Source: Bin87 sp963665395 (GTDB lineage Bacteria; Chloroflexota; Dehalococcoidia; Lucifugimonadales; UBA3495). Taken from it: a stretch of DNA of 64,000 nt. Where the stretch lies: assembly GCA_963665395.2 (NCBI GenBank), contig OY762251.1, forward strand, positions 3,720,001 to 3,784,000, given 5' to 3'. This document shows positions 8,405 through 17,228 of this stretch, one piece after another. The notes under the pieces were generated by a model. That model had not been told where the DNA came from, made no database searches, and saw only the letters and a list, made by a program, of their open reading frames with translations. The stretch's first letter is position 1. The number at the start of each line of letters is the position of its first letter. The translations under genes and the position numbers were made by a program.

Positions 8405-9472
8405 ATGGGCATCGGCGTTCTACAACAATACCGGGAACTGTTGCCAGTCAACGAGGAGACCCCGCTCTTTTCCATGGGAGAGGGAGACACGCCGTTGGTG
8501 CGTTCTCGGCAGCTGGGGCCGGAGATCGGTTGTCCCGATCTTTTCTTCAAATTGGAAGGCTGCAACCCTACCGGATCGTTCAAGGACCGCGGGATGGTGG
8601 TCGCTATCGCGAAAGCGCTTGAGGAAAACAGCGTCGGCGTGATGTGCGCGTCCACCGGCAACACCAGCGCTTCCGCCGCCGCCTACGCCGCCTACTGCAA
8701 CTTGGCCGCCTGGGTGCTCATTCCCAAAGGAGAGGTCGCCCTGGGCAAACTTGCGCAGGCGATGGCCTATGGCGCGCGTGTTCTGTTGGTGGACGGGAAT
8801 TTTGACGCGGCCCTCGCCCTGGTCCGGGAATTCACTGATACCAATCCCATCACCCTGGTCAACTCGGTCAACCCTCATCGCATCGAAGGGCAGAAGACCG
8901 CCGCCTTCGAGATCTCCGACGTCTTGGGCGACGCTCCTGATTGCCTTTTCATCCCGGTGGGCAACGCCGGAAACATCACCGCGTATTGGCGGGGTTTTGT
9001 GGAGTATCACCAATTGGGCCGTAACGATACCCTGCCACGGATGATGGGTTTCCAGGCCGAGGGCGCCGCGCCGATAGTTCGCGGCGAGCCCGTGCCCTTC
9101 CCTCAGACCATCGCCTCGGCCATCCGTATCGGCAACCCGGCCAGTTGGAAATCCGCCGAACGCGCCCGCGACCAGTCCGGGGGGGTAATTGACGCCGTCA
9201 GCGACGATGAAATCCTGGAAGCCTACCGGCTGTTGGCTTCACGGGAAGGCATTTTCGGAGAGCCGGCATCGGCCGCTTCCGTGGCGGGCTTGCTGAAAAT
9301 GCGCCGCAACGGCCTGAACCTGGACGGAAAACGGGTCGTCTGTATCATAACCGGCACCGGCCTCAAGGATCCCGATATGGCGGTCAGCAGCGCCCAGGCT
9401 GATACCGTGGAAATACAACCCAACCTGGAAGCCATCGAAGCGGCCATCATGGAGTCGTTGCCAGCCAGATGA
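8405..9472 (+). CDS. thrC: Threonine synthase
   Basis: PLP enzyme converting O-phosphohomoserine to threonine. The PLP lysine is K60 in NPTGSFKDRG; a phosphate-binding glycine loop (VGNAGNITAYW) and the C-terminal ITGTGLKDP are present. The length (355) fits the short bacterial type. The ATG at 8405 is 13 nt after the hom stop; a GTG three codons earlier is possible. The TGA overlaps the folE ATG, so hom, thrC and folE are probably co-translated. Confidence 0.95.
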   Translation: MGIGVLQQYRELLPVNEETPLFSMGEGDTPLVRSRQLGPEIGCPDLFFKLEGCNPTGSFKDRGMVVAIAKALEENSVGVMCASTGNTSASAAAYAAYCNLAAWVLIPKGEVALGKLAQAMAYGARVLLVDGNFDAALALVREFTDTNPITLVNSVNPHRIEGQKTAAFEISDVLGDAPDCLFIPVGNAGNITAYWRGFVEYHQLGRNDTLPRMMGFQAEGAAPIVRGEPVPFPQTIASAIRIGNPASWKSAERARDQSGGVIDAVSDDEILEAYRLLASREGIFGEPASAASVAGLLKMRRNGLNLDGKRVVCIITGTGLKDPDMAVSSAQADTVEIQPNLEAIEAAIMESLPAR

Positions 9473-10062
9473 CCACCGCGTCGCCAAAAATGAATCAAGC
9501 CGCCCTTGAAGTGGCCATCGGCGCTGTGCTCAAGTACGTTGACGAGGACAGCGGGCGCGAAGGACTCTGGCGCACCCCGGAGCGCGTCGCCGAGATGTAC
9601 GCGGAACTCTTTGCCGGCGTGGGAATCGACCCGGCCGATGAAATCGACGCCATATTTACCGAGGAGGCGACGCGAGGCGACCCGGTCATCGTCCGCAACC
9701 TGCCCTTCTATTCCATGTGCGAACACCATTTGCTCCCCTTTTTTGGTCACGCCAGCCTGGTGTACGTGCCCAATGGCCGCATCGCCGGCATCAGCAAAAT
9801 TGCCCGGGCCTTGGACACCGCCGCCCGGCGTTTGCAAGTTCAGGAAAGACTGACGGCTCAACTGGCCGACGCCGTGATGGAGCGGGTGCGTCCCTACGGG
9901 GTAGCCTGCCGAATTGATGCGGAGCATCTGTGTATGTCAATGCGGGGCGTGCAAAAACCGGGCCATCGCGTCGTGACCGTTGCGGTGCGCGGCGGCGGCG
10001 ATATTCAGGATTCACGCTACTACTACAGCCGCAATAACCTTCTGGCCCTGCTGGACGTGTGA
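9469..10062 (+). CDS. folE: GTP cyclohydrolase I
   Basis: Opens GTP to dihydroneopterin triphosphate, the first step to folate and other pterins. Zinc ligands are visible as C84 and H87 in SMCEHHLLPF and C155 in EHLCMSMRG. The GRIAGISKIARALD segment and the 197-residue length are typical. ATGA overlap with thrC. No other folate gene is adjacent, so its place here is probably historical rather than functional. Confidence 0.96.
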   Translation: MTTASPKMNQAALEVAIGAVLKYVDEDSGREGLWRTPERVAEMYAELFAGVGIDPADEIDAIFTEEATRGDPVIVRNLPFYSMCEHHLLPFFGHASLVYVPNGRIAGISKIARALDTAARRLQVQERLTAQLADAVMERVRPYGVACRIDAEHLCMSMRGVQKPGHRVVTVAVRGGGDIQDSRYYYSRNNLLALLDV

Positions 10063-10067
10063 GAGTA

Positions 10068-11087
10068 ATGTCTGCGCCTGCCCTTACGCCCATCACCTCA
10101 TTTGACCAGATCCGGCCCCAGTGGCAGGAGCTGCTGGGCCGCTCCGTGGTCAACAATCTCTACATCACCCCGGTGTGGCAGGAGCTGTGGTGGAGCGCGT
10201 TCCAGGACCGCCGTTCCCTGGCTGGTTTCTACCTTACCGACCCGGCCGGTCATTTGACCGCCATCGCTTCCCTCTCCCGCTCCGGCGACCACTACTCGTT
10301 CGTGGGCAACAGCGATACCTTCGACTACAACGATTTCATCATCGCTCCGGGAGCTGAAGCAGCGTTTTACCCTACTCTGCTCGATACCATCAGCGCCAAC
10401 GGAGGCCATTGGCTTGACCTCCATTCCATCGGTGAGGATTCGCCCACCCTGGCCATCCTCCCTGAACTGGCCCGTCGGCGCGGCTACACCGTAGCCGTAT
10501 CCGAAGAGGATGTTGCTCCGCGCCTCATGCTGCCCCCGACCTGGGATGACTACCTCTCGGGGTTGACCAAGAAGGATCGGCACGAATTGCGGCGCAAACT
10601 TCGCCGCCTGGAAGGTCATGAAAATTGGCGTTGGTATTGCGTGTCCGACCCTGATGAAGCGGCAATCCGCGTCGATACGTTTCTCGATCTGATGCGCCGC
10701 AGCGATCCGGCAAAAGCGGAATTTTTGTCTCCCGACCGTGAGGCTTTTTTCCGGAACGTTATCGCTTCTACCGCTGGCGACGACGTGCTGCGCCTGTTTT
10801 TCCTGGAAATGGACGACCAAGCCGTCGCCGCGTCCCTCTGCTTGGATTATGACGGGGTTCGGATGCTGTATAACAGCGGCCACGATCCCGAATATCGTTA
10901 CTACAGCGTCGGCCTTTTGCTTCATTCCTACTGCCTTCGCGACGCCTTGGAGCGGGGTTATCGGTATTTCGATTTTCTGCGCGGCAACGAACCTTACAAA
11001 TATCGATTGGGCGGCATCGACCACCGTCTCTACAGCATCAGCCTGGGCAATATCGTCCCGATTGGCAGTCCAAGCGGTACTCCTTGA
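10068..11087 (+). CDS. BioF2/FemAB-like acetyltransferase-domain protein
   Basis: A 339-residue protein with the Acetyltransf_6 (BioF2-like, CelD/FemAB-related) pattern: DRHELRRKLRRLE, then a later half with VAASLCLDYDGVRMLYNSGHDPEYRYYSVGLLLHSYCLRDALERGYRYFDFLRG abbreviated here to its ends. These proteins often act in cell-envelope polysaccharide or peptide modification, but the substrate is unknown. ATG at 10068 is 5 nt after the folE stop. The gene overlaps the next (glycosyltransferase) by TTGA, suggesting joint function in glycoconjugate synthesis (inference). Confidence 0.75.
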   Translation: MSAPALTPITSFDQIRPQWQELLGRSVVNNLYITPVWQELWWSAFQDRRSLAGFYLTDPAGHLTAIASLSRSGDHYSFVGNSDTFDYNDFIIAPGAEAAFYPTLLDTISANGGHWLDLHSIGEDSPTLAILPELARRRGYTVAVSEEDVAPRLMLPPTWDDYLSGLTKKDRHELRRKLRRLEGHENWRWYCVSDPDEAAIRVDTFLDLMRRSDPAKAEFLSPDREAFFRNVIASTAGDDVLRLFFLEMDDQAVAASLCLDYDGVRMLYNSGHDPEYRYYSVGLLLHSYCLRDALERGYRYFDFLRGNEPYKYRLGGIDHRLYSISLGNIVPIGSPSGTP

Positions 11088-12322
11088 CGTCAGCTAGCAA
11101 ATCTCGGGTGGCTTTGATCGCCTATCACGCCTGTCCGCTGGCTTCTCCGGGCCAAGGCAAAGCCGGTGGTATGAACGTCCACGTCAAGGAGTTGGCCCGG
11201 TCCCTGGCGCGACGCGGCGTTGCCGTGGATATATTCACCCGGGAACATGACCATCCTGGAGCGGATGCGCCCGGGATCGCCGACGGCGTGGACGTAGTGC
11301 ATCTTCCGGCCGGTCCTGCCGACGCCATATTGGCCGATCAGTTTTCGTATTTGCCGGATTTTGTCGCCGGGATGCACGACTATCGAGCGGCCCATGACCT
11401 CGATTACGCCGCGGTCCATTCCCACTATTGGCTCAGCGGTTGGGCCGGTCACCGTTTTGCGGCCGAAATATCTGCGCCGCACCTGGTAACTTTCCACACT
11501 TTGTCGCTGATCAAGATGCAGTCCCGCTCCGGCGAAGCTGAACCCCCGGTTCGTCAGGAAACCGAACGGGAAATCATCGCTACCGCCGACCGCGTCATCG
11601 CCTTCAGCCCCCACGAACGCGACTCCATGGTGCGTCTTTACGATGCCGACGCCAGTCGAATTGAACTGGTGCCTTGTGGCGTGGATCTGTCGCGATTCCG
11701 TCCATTGGGACGCGCCGCCGCTCGCCATCAGCTGGGTATCAACGGCCGCAAAGTGTTGCTCTTTGTGGGCCGCATTGAAGCGTTGAAAGGCGTGGACCTG
11801 CTGCTGCATACCACCGCCCACCTTGAAACCGACGCAGATTTGCAGGTGCTTGTGGTTGGTTCCGACGGGGATGGGAGCGGCGAGCTGGACCGACTCCGTC
11901 GTCTGGCGGACGACCTCGACGTGGGCAAATTCGTCGAGTTCGTGGGCAGAGTTCCCCAGGAGCAATTGGCCTGGTACTACTCGGCGGCCGACGTGTGCGT
12001 AATACCCTCATTTTACGAGAGCTTCGGACTGGCTGCGCTGGAGAGCATGGCCTGCGGGACGCCGGTCGTGGCATCGCGGGTCGGCGGTCTTTCAACCATA
12101 GTGGAGCACGGCCGCACCGGATACCTCAAGTCCTGGCGCTGCCCGGAAGCCTTTGCGCATTCGCTGGAAATCATCCTGTCTAATCGAAGCCTCCAGGACA
12201 GCATGGGAGCGGCGGCGCGCCGCCGGGCCGAGGCGCTCAGTTGGGACCAGGTGGCTGCCCGGATGCTTGAACTTTATTTTAGCTTGGCGGCTTTAAAATT
12301 CCCGAAAGTGACAGCGCCATGA
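11084..12322 (+). CDS. Glycosyltransferase family 4, MshA-like
   Basis: A 412-residue GT-B retaining glycosyltransferase. The N-terminus (CPLASPGQGKAGGMNVHV) closely matches the start of MshA and sucrose-phosphate-synthase-like enzymes. The C-terminal donor-binding half has LLFVGRIEALKG and the EX7E-type motif PSFYESFGLAALESMACG. The start is TTG at 11084, overlapping the previous stop. A PIG-L deacetylase lies 0.9 kb downstream, a pairing seen in mycothiol- and bacillithiol-type pathways, although no ligase for the third step is visible here. Acceptor unknown. Confidence 0.85.
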   Translation: MTSASKSRVALIAYHACPLASPGQGKAGGMNVHVKELARSLARRGVAVDIFTREHDHPGADAPGIADGVDVVHLPAGPADAILADQFSYLPDFVAGMHDYRAAHDLDYAAVHSHYWLSGWAGHRFAAEISAPHLVTFHTLSLIKMQSRSGEAEPPVRQETEREIIATADRVIAFSPHERDSMVRLYDADASRIELVPCGVDLSRFRPLGRAAARHQLGINGRKVLLFVGRIEALKGVDLLLHTTAHLETDADLQVLVVGSDGDGSGELDRLRRLADDLDVGKFVEFVGRVPQEQLAWYYSAADVCVIPSFYESFGLAALESMACGTPVVASRVGGLSTIVEHGRTGYLKSWRCPEAFAHSLEIILSNRSLQDSMGAAARRRAEALSWDQVAARMLELYFSLAALKFPKVTAP

Positions 12323-13182
12323 TGCGAGGAACCTTCAATCGCCAGGCTTCTGACGAAACTGGATCCCGTCACCCGGAGGGTTCTCGGCGCCCGCAGCGTC
12401 GCGTGCGGCGAATGCCCTTCACCATCATGCGCCACCTGGAGCGCCGCATGATGGCCGGTGTCCTGGTGTTCCTGCCGATCTTCGTCACCTACTTTATTTT
12501 TGCTTTTTTCTATGATTTCATAGCCTCCCTTTTGGACCCCATCATAAACTGGCTCAGCATTCCCCACGGCGCGGGTTTCGACTGGGCGGATGTGGTCGAA
12601 ATCGCGGTGATCCTGGTGATCGTGTACATCGCTGGAGTGCTCATCGGGTGGGCCGTGACCAAACTGCTCATCAACTGGGTACACGACCAGATTGGACGCA
12701 TCCCGGTGATCGGACCGGTGTACAACACCACCCGCGTCGGGATCGACTTTCTGTCCGACACCCAACAGCAGCAATTCCGTGGTGTCGTGTTGCTGGAGTT
12801 TCCCCGCCTCGGCGTTCTGTCCGTCGGCCTGATAACTTCCAACTTGGGCCAGCTTGACGGTGTAGAGGATTATCTCTCCATCTATGTGCCCACGACGCCG
12901 GTTCCATCCTCCGGCTATCTGTGCATAGCGCCGTCCAGCCAGGTGACGCCGACGGATATATCCGTTGATGAAGCAATGAGGATGATCATATCAGGGGGCA
13001 TTCTGGCCGGGGATGTTTTCACCGCTCGCGTACTCAACCTCTCCAACAAAGGGGATACACCCCAAAACCTCCACTGGCTTTGGGGCAGTCATCCCGCGAC
13101 CGCCGTTGTTGCGACGCCAATACAACCCACGCGCAATCAGGAACCGGAACTGGTACCCGCCGTTGCCGAAATCCAGGACTGA
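12319..13182 (+). CDS. DUF502 membrane protein
   Basis: A 287-residue protein with two N-terminal membrane segments (about residues 45-70 and 93-115) and the conserved IPVIGPVYNTTR and LEFPRLGVLSVGLITS motifs of DUF502, a membrane family of unknown role. ATGA overlap with the glycosyltransferase; the ATG at 12319 gives a basic 40-residue leader, and a start at residue 32 would also suit. Last member of the overlapping run that begins at thrC. Confidence 0.85.
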   Translation: MMRGTFNRQASDETGSRHPEGSRRPQRRVRRMPFTIMRHLERRMMAGVLVFLPIFVTYFIFAFFYDFIASLLDPIINWLSIPHGAGFDWADVVEIAVILVIVYIAGVLIGWAVTKLLINWVHDQIGRIPVIGPVYNTTRVGIDFLSDTQQQQFRGVVLLEFPRLGVLSVGLITSNLGQLDGVEDYLSIYVPTTPVPSSGYLCIAPSSQVTPTDISVDEAMRMIISGGILAGDVFTARVLNLSNKGDTPQNLHWLWGSHPATAVVATPIQPTRNQEPELVPAVAEIQD

Positions 13183-13249
13183 ACCGACGCGCAACCGCTG
13201 TTGGCGCCAACCTTCTTCTTTTGACAATTGACCCGGAGGAACCAACCCC

Positions 13250-13981
13250 ATGGATTTCACCCCAGAGCGCGTCCTCGTGATAACGCCCCATCCCGACGAT
13301 GCCGAAGCTTGGGCCGGCGGAACCATCTCCCGGTGGGCGCGCGCCGGCGCCGAGGTGCATTGCGTGCTCTGCACCGACGGCAGCAAAGGCTCCGATGATC
13401 CGGAAGTTGACCCCGCCGAGCTTGCCGCGGCCCGGAGTCGTGAACAACTGGCCGCCGCCGAAATCCTGGGCGTCGCCAACGTGGTGATGTTGGGCCGGCC
13501 CGACGGCGAGTTGGAGGACACCGCCGATTTTCGGAAGGACCTGGTACGCCAGATCCGTACCGTTAAACCCGAAGTGGTGCTGACCTCCGAACCCTATCGA
13601 CGCAATATGCAGTGGCATCGAGACCACCGGATCGCCGGCCAGGTGGCTCTGGACGCCGTCTTCCCCTACGCACGCGACCACCTCCATTTCGGCGACCTCT
13701 TCGCCAATGAGGGCATCGAACCGCATAAGACGGCCAACATCATGTTCTGGGGCTCCGAGAACCCCAATGCCTTCGTGGACATCGCCGACCATTTCGACAC
13801 CAAGCTGGACGCGTTGATGGCCCACGCCAGCCAAGCCCGGCGCCGAACTCGCGAGGTCATGCAGGCGTTCCTGCGCTCCCGCGCCGAGGAAGCGGCTCAG
13901 GCCGCCAGCGCGCACCCCGTCGAGCCTGTCCCAGGACTTACCCTGGCCGAAGCCTATCGCCGGGTCACGTTCCGGACTTGA
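13250..13981 (+). CDS. PIG-L (LmbE-like) N-deacetylase
   Basis: Zinc-dependent deacetylase of GlcNAc-type substrates. The N-terminal HPDDAEAWAGGTI motif and the downstream HRDHR motif supply the metal ligands. 243 residues, cytoplasmic. A GGAGG site lies upstream of the ATG. Neighbouring MshA-like glycosyltransferase suggests the pair makes and deacetylates a glucosaminyl conjugate (inference). Confidence 0.9.
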   Translation: MDFTPERVLVITPHPDDAEAWAGGTISRWARAGAEVHCVLCTDGSKGSDDPEVDPAELAAARSREQLAAAEILGVANVVMLGRPDGELEDTADFRKDLVRQIRTVKPEVVLTSEPYRRNMQWHRDHRIAGQVALDAVFPYARDHLHFGDLFANEGIEPHKTANIMFWGSENPNAFVDIADHFDTKLDALMAHASQARRRTREVMQAFLRSRAEEAAQAASAHPVEPVPGLTLAEAYRRVTFRT

Positions 13982-14038
13982 CGTCCGGCGGACTTTTGCT
14001 CGCCGCATCATCATCGGAGCGCGGCGCCGCCCGCGCGG

Positions 14039-14875
14039 TTAGTCGGTCGAAACCAGCGTGTAAGTGGCTTCCCGCTGGCTAACCCGGTTTTCCTGGCGCA
14101 GCTTTGCCAGATGGGTACTTACGTTGCGACCCGCCGCGCCCCGGAGGGACTTGCGCAGATTGCGTGGATAAACCGCCGCAACAATCTCATCTACCGTGGT
14201 AGCTCCCTCAGCCAGCGCCGATAGCACTTGGTTCTCTCGATCCTGCCGGTGCGCTATTTGTTGTTGGATGCGGCGCTCCCCGCGCAGGATCGTATTGCCG
14301 TGTCCTGGACACACTACCAGCGGCTTCGTGTTCGCCATTCGACCCAGGGAGGTCATATACTGTTTGAGGTTGCGCACGCTCGATGAAGAATTGCCCAGGA
14401 GGTTGTCGCCACTGAATAACACCCGGTCGGGGCGCAAAAAGTAGCAGACGTGGTCGTCCTCATGCCCTGGCGTGAACAGTGGTCGGAGGGTGGCTCCGCC
14501 CCCGGCGCCCACCGTTTCCCGGGCGCCCAATGCCTGGACCGAATCGCCTCCCAGAATGTGCTGAAGCCGGGGCGCCAGCTTCGGGTGGCAACGCACCGGA
14601 CAGTCATAGGCTTCCTGGAGCCGGTCCAGGCCGCCGATATGGTCGCCGTGGCCATGGGTGATCAGGATGGCGTCGATCCGGGGATGGCCCAGTTCCTCCC
14701 AGTAGTCCAGGATCTGCCTGGTCCAGAAGCGATAAGGCTCCCCTGAATCCACCATAACCATGCTTTCGCCGGGATCCCCGACGAAGTAGATCTGGGTGCC
14801 GCCGGGGTGCATCGCCCCGTAGCCGTTGGGGTCTTCCTCAATGTGAGTGCTGTACACGTGGTCGGTGATTTGCAT
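14039..14875 (-). CDS. MBL-fold metallo-hydrolase
   Basis: A 278-residue metallo-beta-lactamase-fold hydrolase of the LACTB2/glyoxalase II-like type. THGHGDHIGG carries the metal-binding histidines and aspartate, FTPGHEDDH and VVCPGHG the later ligands, and a C-terminal winged-helix-like region (from about residue 205) follows, as in LACTB2 proteins. Substrate unknown. Starts 11 nt after the trxB stop and is likely co-transcribed with it. Confidence 0.88.
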   Translation of the reverse strand: MQITDHVYSTHIEEDPNGYGAMHPGGTQIYFVGDPGESMVMVDSGEPYRFWTRQILDYWEELGHPRIDAILITHGHGDHIGGLDRLQEAYDCPVRCHPKLAPRLQHILGGDSVQALGARETVGAGGGATLRPLFTPGHEDDHVCYFLRPDRVLFSGDNLLGNSSSSVRNLKQYMTSLGRMANTKPLVVCPGHGNTILRGERRIQQQIAHRQDRENQVLSALAEGATTVDEIVAAVYPRNLRKSLRGAAGRNVSTHLAKLRQENRVSQREATYTLVSTD

Positions 14876-14885
14876 CGGCTTTACC

Positions 14886-15812
14886 TCACCATTCCCTGCC
14901 GCGAATATAGCGAAAAGCGGCGATGGCGGCGGTGGCGCCGTCCCCGGCGGATGCTACCAGTTGCGCCGCCGACTGTTGGCGAATGTCCCCGGCGGCAAAC
15001 AGCCCCGGTTGAGGGGTATCCATGCCCAGCCCCACGGGGATGTGACCGGCGTTGTCCAGAGGAACCAAGTCTGCTACGGAAGCGGAATTGGGTTCCAGCC
15101 CGACATAAACGAACAGGCCGCCGACCGGCTCCACCGTCTCGCCGTCGGCGCCGCGCACCCGCACTCCGGTGACGGTTTCCTCGCCCAGCACTTCCACCAC
15201 CTCGGCGTTGTATCGCACCTCGATTTTCGGCTGCGCGGCTATACGGTCCTGGAGAACCTGCTGCGCGTCCAGGGTATCTCCGCGGTGGAACAGGATCACC
15301 CTCTCGGTGTACTCGGTCAGAGTCAGGGCTTCGTCGGCTGCCGAATCGCCTCCGCCGACCACCGCGACGGTTTGGCCCATGTACAACGGCCCGTCGCAAG
15401 TGGCGCAGTGGGACACCCCGCGTCCAAAAAATTCCTCCTCGCCCGGAATGCCCAGGGTCCGCAACGAGGAACCCGCGGCCATTATCACGGCTTTGCCAAG
15501 ATAGCTGTCTCCGCCGTCACCGGTGACCCGCAGGTATTCGCCGTCCACAGCTACGCCGGTCGCGGTGTCCATCAGCATCTCTACGCCGGCGTTCATCGCC
15601 TGTTCCTGGGTGGCGGGTCCGAGTTCGTAGCCGGCGATGCCCTGGGGAAATCCGGGATAGTTCTCGATCCGTTCCAGGTTGATGATCTGGGCGCCCGCCA
15701 TCATCTGTTCCACGATGGCGGTATTCAAACCGTGGCGGGCCGCGTAGATGCCGGCGGTCAAGCCGGCCATGCCGCCGCCGATGATGATTACGTCGTAGTT
15801 TTGTTCAGGCAC
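14886..15812 (-). CDS. trxB: Thioredoxin reductase
   Basis: FAD/NADPH disulfide reductase for thioredoxin. The FAD-binding motif IIIGGGMAGLTAG lies at residues 9-21, the redox pair is C136-A-T-C139, and the NADPH loop is VVGGGDSA. 308 residues, normal for the low-molecular-weight type. The GTG at 15812 has a GAGGT site about 7 nt upstream and lies just after the Uma2 stop, so the gene is read with the Uma2 pair. Confidence 0.94.
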   Translation of the reverse strand: MPEQNYDVIIIGGGMAGLTAGIYAARHGLNTAIVEQMMAGAQIINLERIENYPGFPQGIAGYELGPATQEQAMNAGVEMLMDTATGVAVDGEYLRVTGDGGDSYLGKAVIMAAGSSLRTLGIPGEEEFFGRGVSHCATCDGPLYMGQTVAVVGGGDSAADEALTLTEYTERVILFHRGDTLDAQQVLQDRIAAQPKIEVRYNAEVVEVLGEETVTGVRVRGADGETVEPVGGLFVYVGLEPNSASVADLVPLDNAGHIPVGLGMDTPQPGLFAAGDIRQQSAAQLVASAGDGATAAIAAFRYIRGREW

Positions 15813-15822
15813 CGGATTTACC

Positions 15823-16509
15823 TCACTGCGGGTTGGTGAAATGATCGAAAATCTTCTCGCGCACGGCGAACCGGAAACCGGGCAGCACGTCTTCGTCGCC
15901 GTCCACAAACTCCGGGTCGCGCAATACTTCCGGCTCTTGACCGGGCCGGAATTTAATCACCACCCTAGCCCCGGCATCAATGAACCACGCCAGGCGTGTG
16001 CCGTATTCCAGGAACTGGTCGATTTTGTCGATCAACTCGGCGTTGCTGTTGGAGGGAGATTTTATCTCGACGACAAAGTCGGGAACGAGGTGAGGGAAGG
16101 GTATGTTGCGCTCTTCCCGGAGTTCGGGTATTCGTTCTTCCCTGATCCAGGCGGCGTCGGGGCCGAAGCGGGAGCCGTCGGGAAGAATGAACCGACTGGT
16201 GGGGAGGAAAGAAAGGCCGCCGTGCTCGTTAGTCCATATGTACAGGACACCGGCGAATTCGCGTTCGTGGAGAGAGCCGGGGTTTCCGGTAGGAGGCATG
16301 ATAAGCAAGAATCCTTTGCCCGAGATTTCGTAGGTCTGGCCTTCGTCGGAGTTGCGCTCGGAGAACGCCTCAAACCATGTATCCAGGTCGGCATCACCCA
16401 GCGACTTGCCAAATTCGGCCAGCGGAATGGCTACCATCCTCGACCACCGCGGTGACGGTTTGGGCCTGGCGGCGGCCGGTTGCGGCGTGGCGACTGTAGC
16501 GGTGGTCAT
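15823..16509 (-). CDS. Uma2 family (DUF820) protein, copy 1
   Basis: 228-residue protein of the PD-(D/E)XK nuclease-like Uma2 family. It has the GPDAAWI strand, VPDFVVEIKSPSN, and the helix lysine in DKIDQFLEYG that conserves the family's nuclease-like core. Biological role unknown. The ATG at 16509 is preceded by GAGGCG; the first residues (MTTATVATPQP) match the leaders of the other copies. About half identical by eye to the upstream copy, so a tandem duplication. Confidence 0.88.
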   Translation of the reverse strand: MTTATVATPQPAAARPKPSPRWSRMVAIPLAEFGKSLGDADLDTWFEAFSERNSDEGQTYEISGKGFLLIMPPTGNPGSLHEREFAGVLYIWTNEHGGLSFLPTSRFILPDGSRFGPDAAWIREERIPELREERNIPFPHLVPDFVVEIKSPSNSNAELIDKIDQFLEYGTRLAWFIDAGARVVIKFRPGQEPEVLRDPEFVDGDEDVLPGFRFAVREKIFDHFTNPQ

Positions 16510-16520
16510 GGCGGTTCGCC

Positions 16521-17195
16521 TCACTGCGTGTTGGTGAAAAGGTCGAATATTCTGGCGCGGACGTGGAACCGGAAACCGGGTAGCACATCCTCATCGCCGT
16601 CCACAAACTCCGGGTCTTGCAATACCTCCGGTTCCCGGTCAGGACGGAACTTGATGACGACGCGATCCTCGGCGTGAATCAACCAGCCGAGTTTGGTTCC
16701 ATAGGAGATGAAGTGGTTGATTTTGTCAACCAGTTCCTCCCGGCTGTTGGACGGCGACTGTACTTCAACGATGAAATCCGGAACGAGCTGTGAAAAAGGG
16801 CGTGCCGCTTGCAACACTTCATCCCGCCGCGCCTCGGATACCCAGCTGGCGTCCGGCCCGTAACGTGAGCCATCGGGCAGAACAAACCGGGCCGTCGGGC
16901 CACGGACAAAACCGCCATGAACTCGCGCCCAAAGGGTCAAGTCGGTGGCCATCTCGTTCTCAAAAAAAGATCTGGGGTCTCCCGTAGGAGGCATAATCAG
17001 CAGCGCTCCTTCGCTCAGGATTTCGTATTGTCCAGCGTCGGAATTGCGCTGGGCAAACTCTTCAAACCACTGGTCCAAGTCGGCGTCGCCCAGCGACTTG
17101 CCGAACTCGGCCAGGGGGATGGCCACCGTTGCCGACCGCTGCGATGGCAGTTTGGGATTAGCGGCTACTGGCTGTGGTGCGGCGGCGGTAGTCAT
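16521..17195 (-). CDS. Uma2 family (DUF820) protein, copy 2
   Basis: 224-residue paralog of the neighbouring copy, with GPDASWV, VPDFIVEVQSPSN and DKINHFISYG. Here the E-x-K position is E-V-Q, a variation common in this family, while the helix lysine is kept. The ATG at 17195 follows a GGAGGA site. It starts 33 nt after the stop of the DNA methyltransferase, so all three genes probably share one transcript. Confidence 0.88.
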   Translation of the reverse strand: MTTAAAPQPVAANPKLPSQRSATVAIPLAEFGKSLGDADLDQWFEEFAQRNSDAGQYEILSEGALLIMPPTGDPRSFFENEMATDLTLWARVHGGFVRGPTARFVLPDGSRYGPDASWVSEARRDEVLQAARPFSQLVPDFIVEVQSPSNSREELVDKINHFISYGTKLGWLIHAEDRVVIKFRPDREPEVLQDPEFVDGDEDVLPGFRFHVRARIFDLFTNTQ

Positions 17196-17228
17196 AGCAT
17201 CCTCCACCGACGATTTTACCACTGCCGG

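Noticed and set aside
15823..17195. Loss of nuclease activity in Uma2 copies because the E-x-K lysine is missing
   Set aside because: Many Uma2 proteins lack lysine there and use a lysine in the following helix, which all five copies keep.
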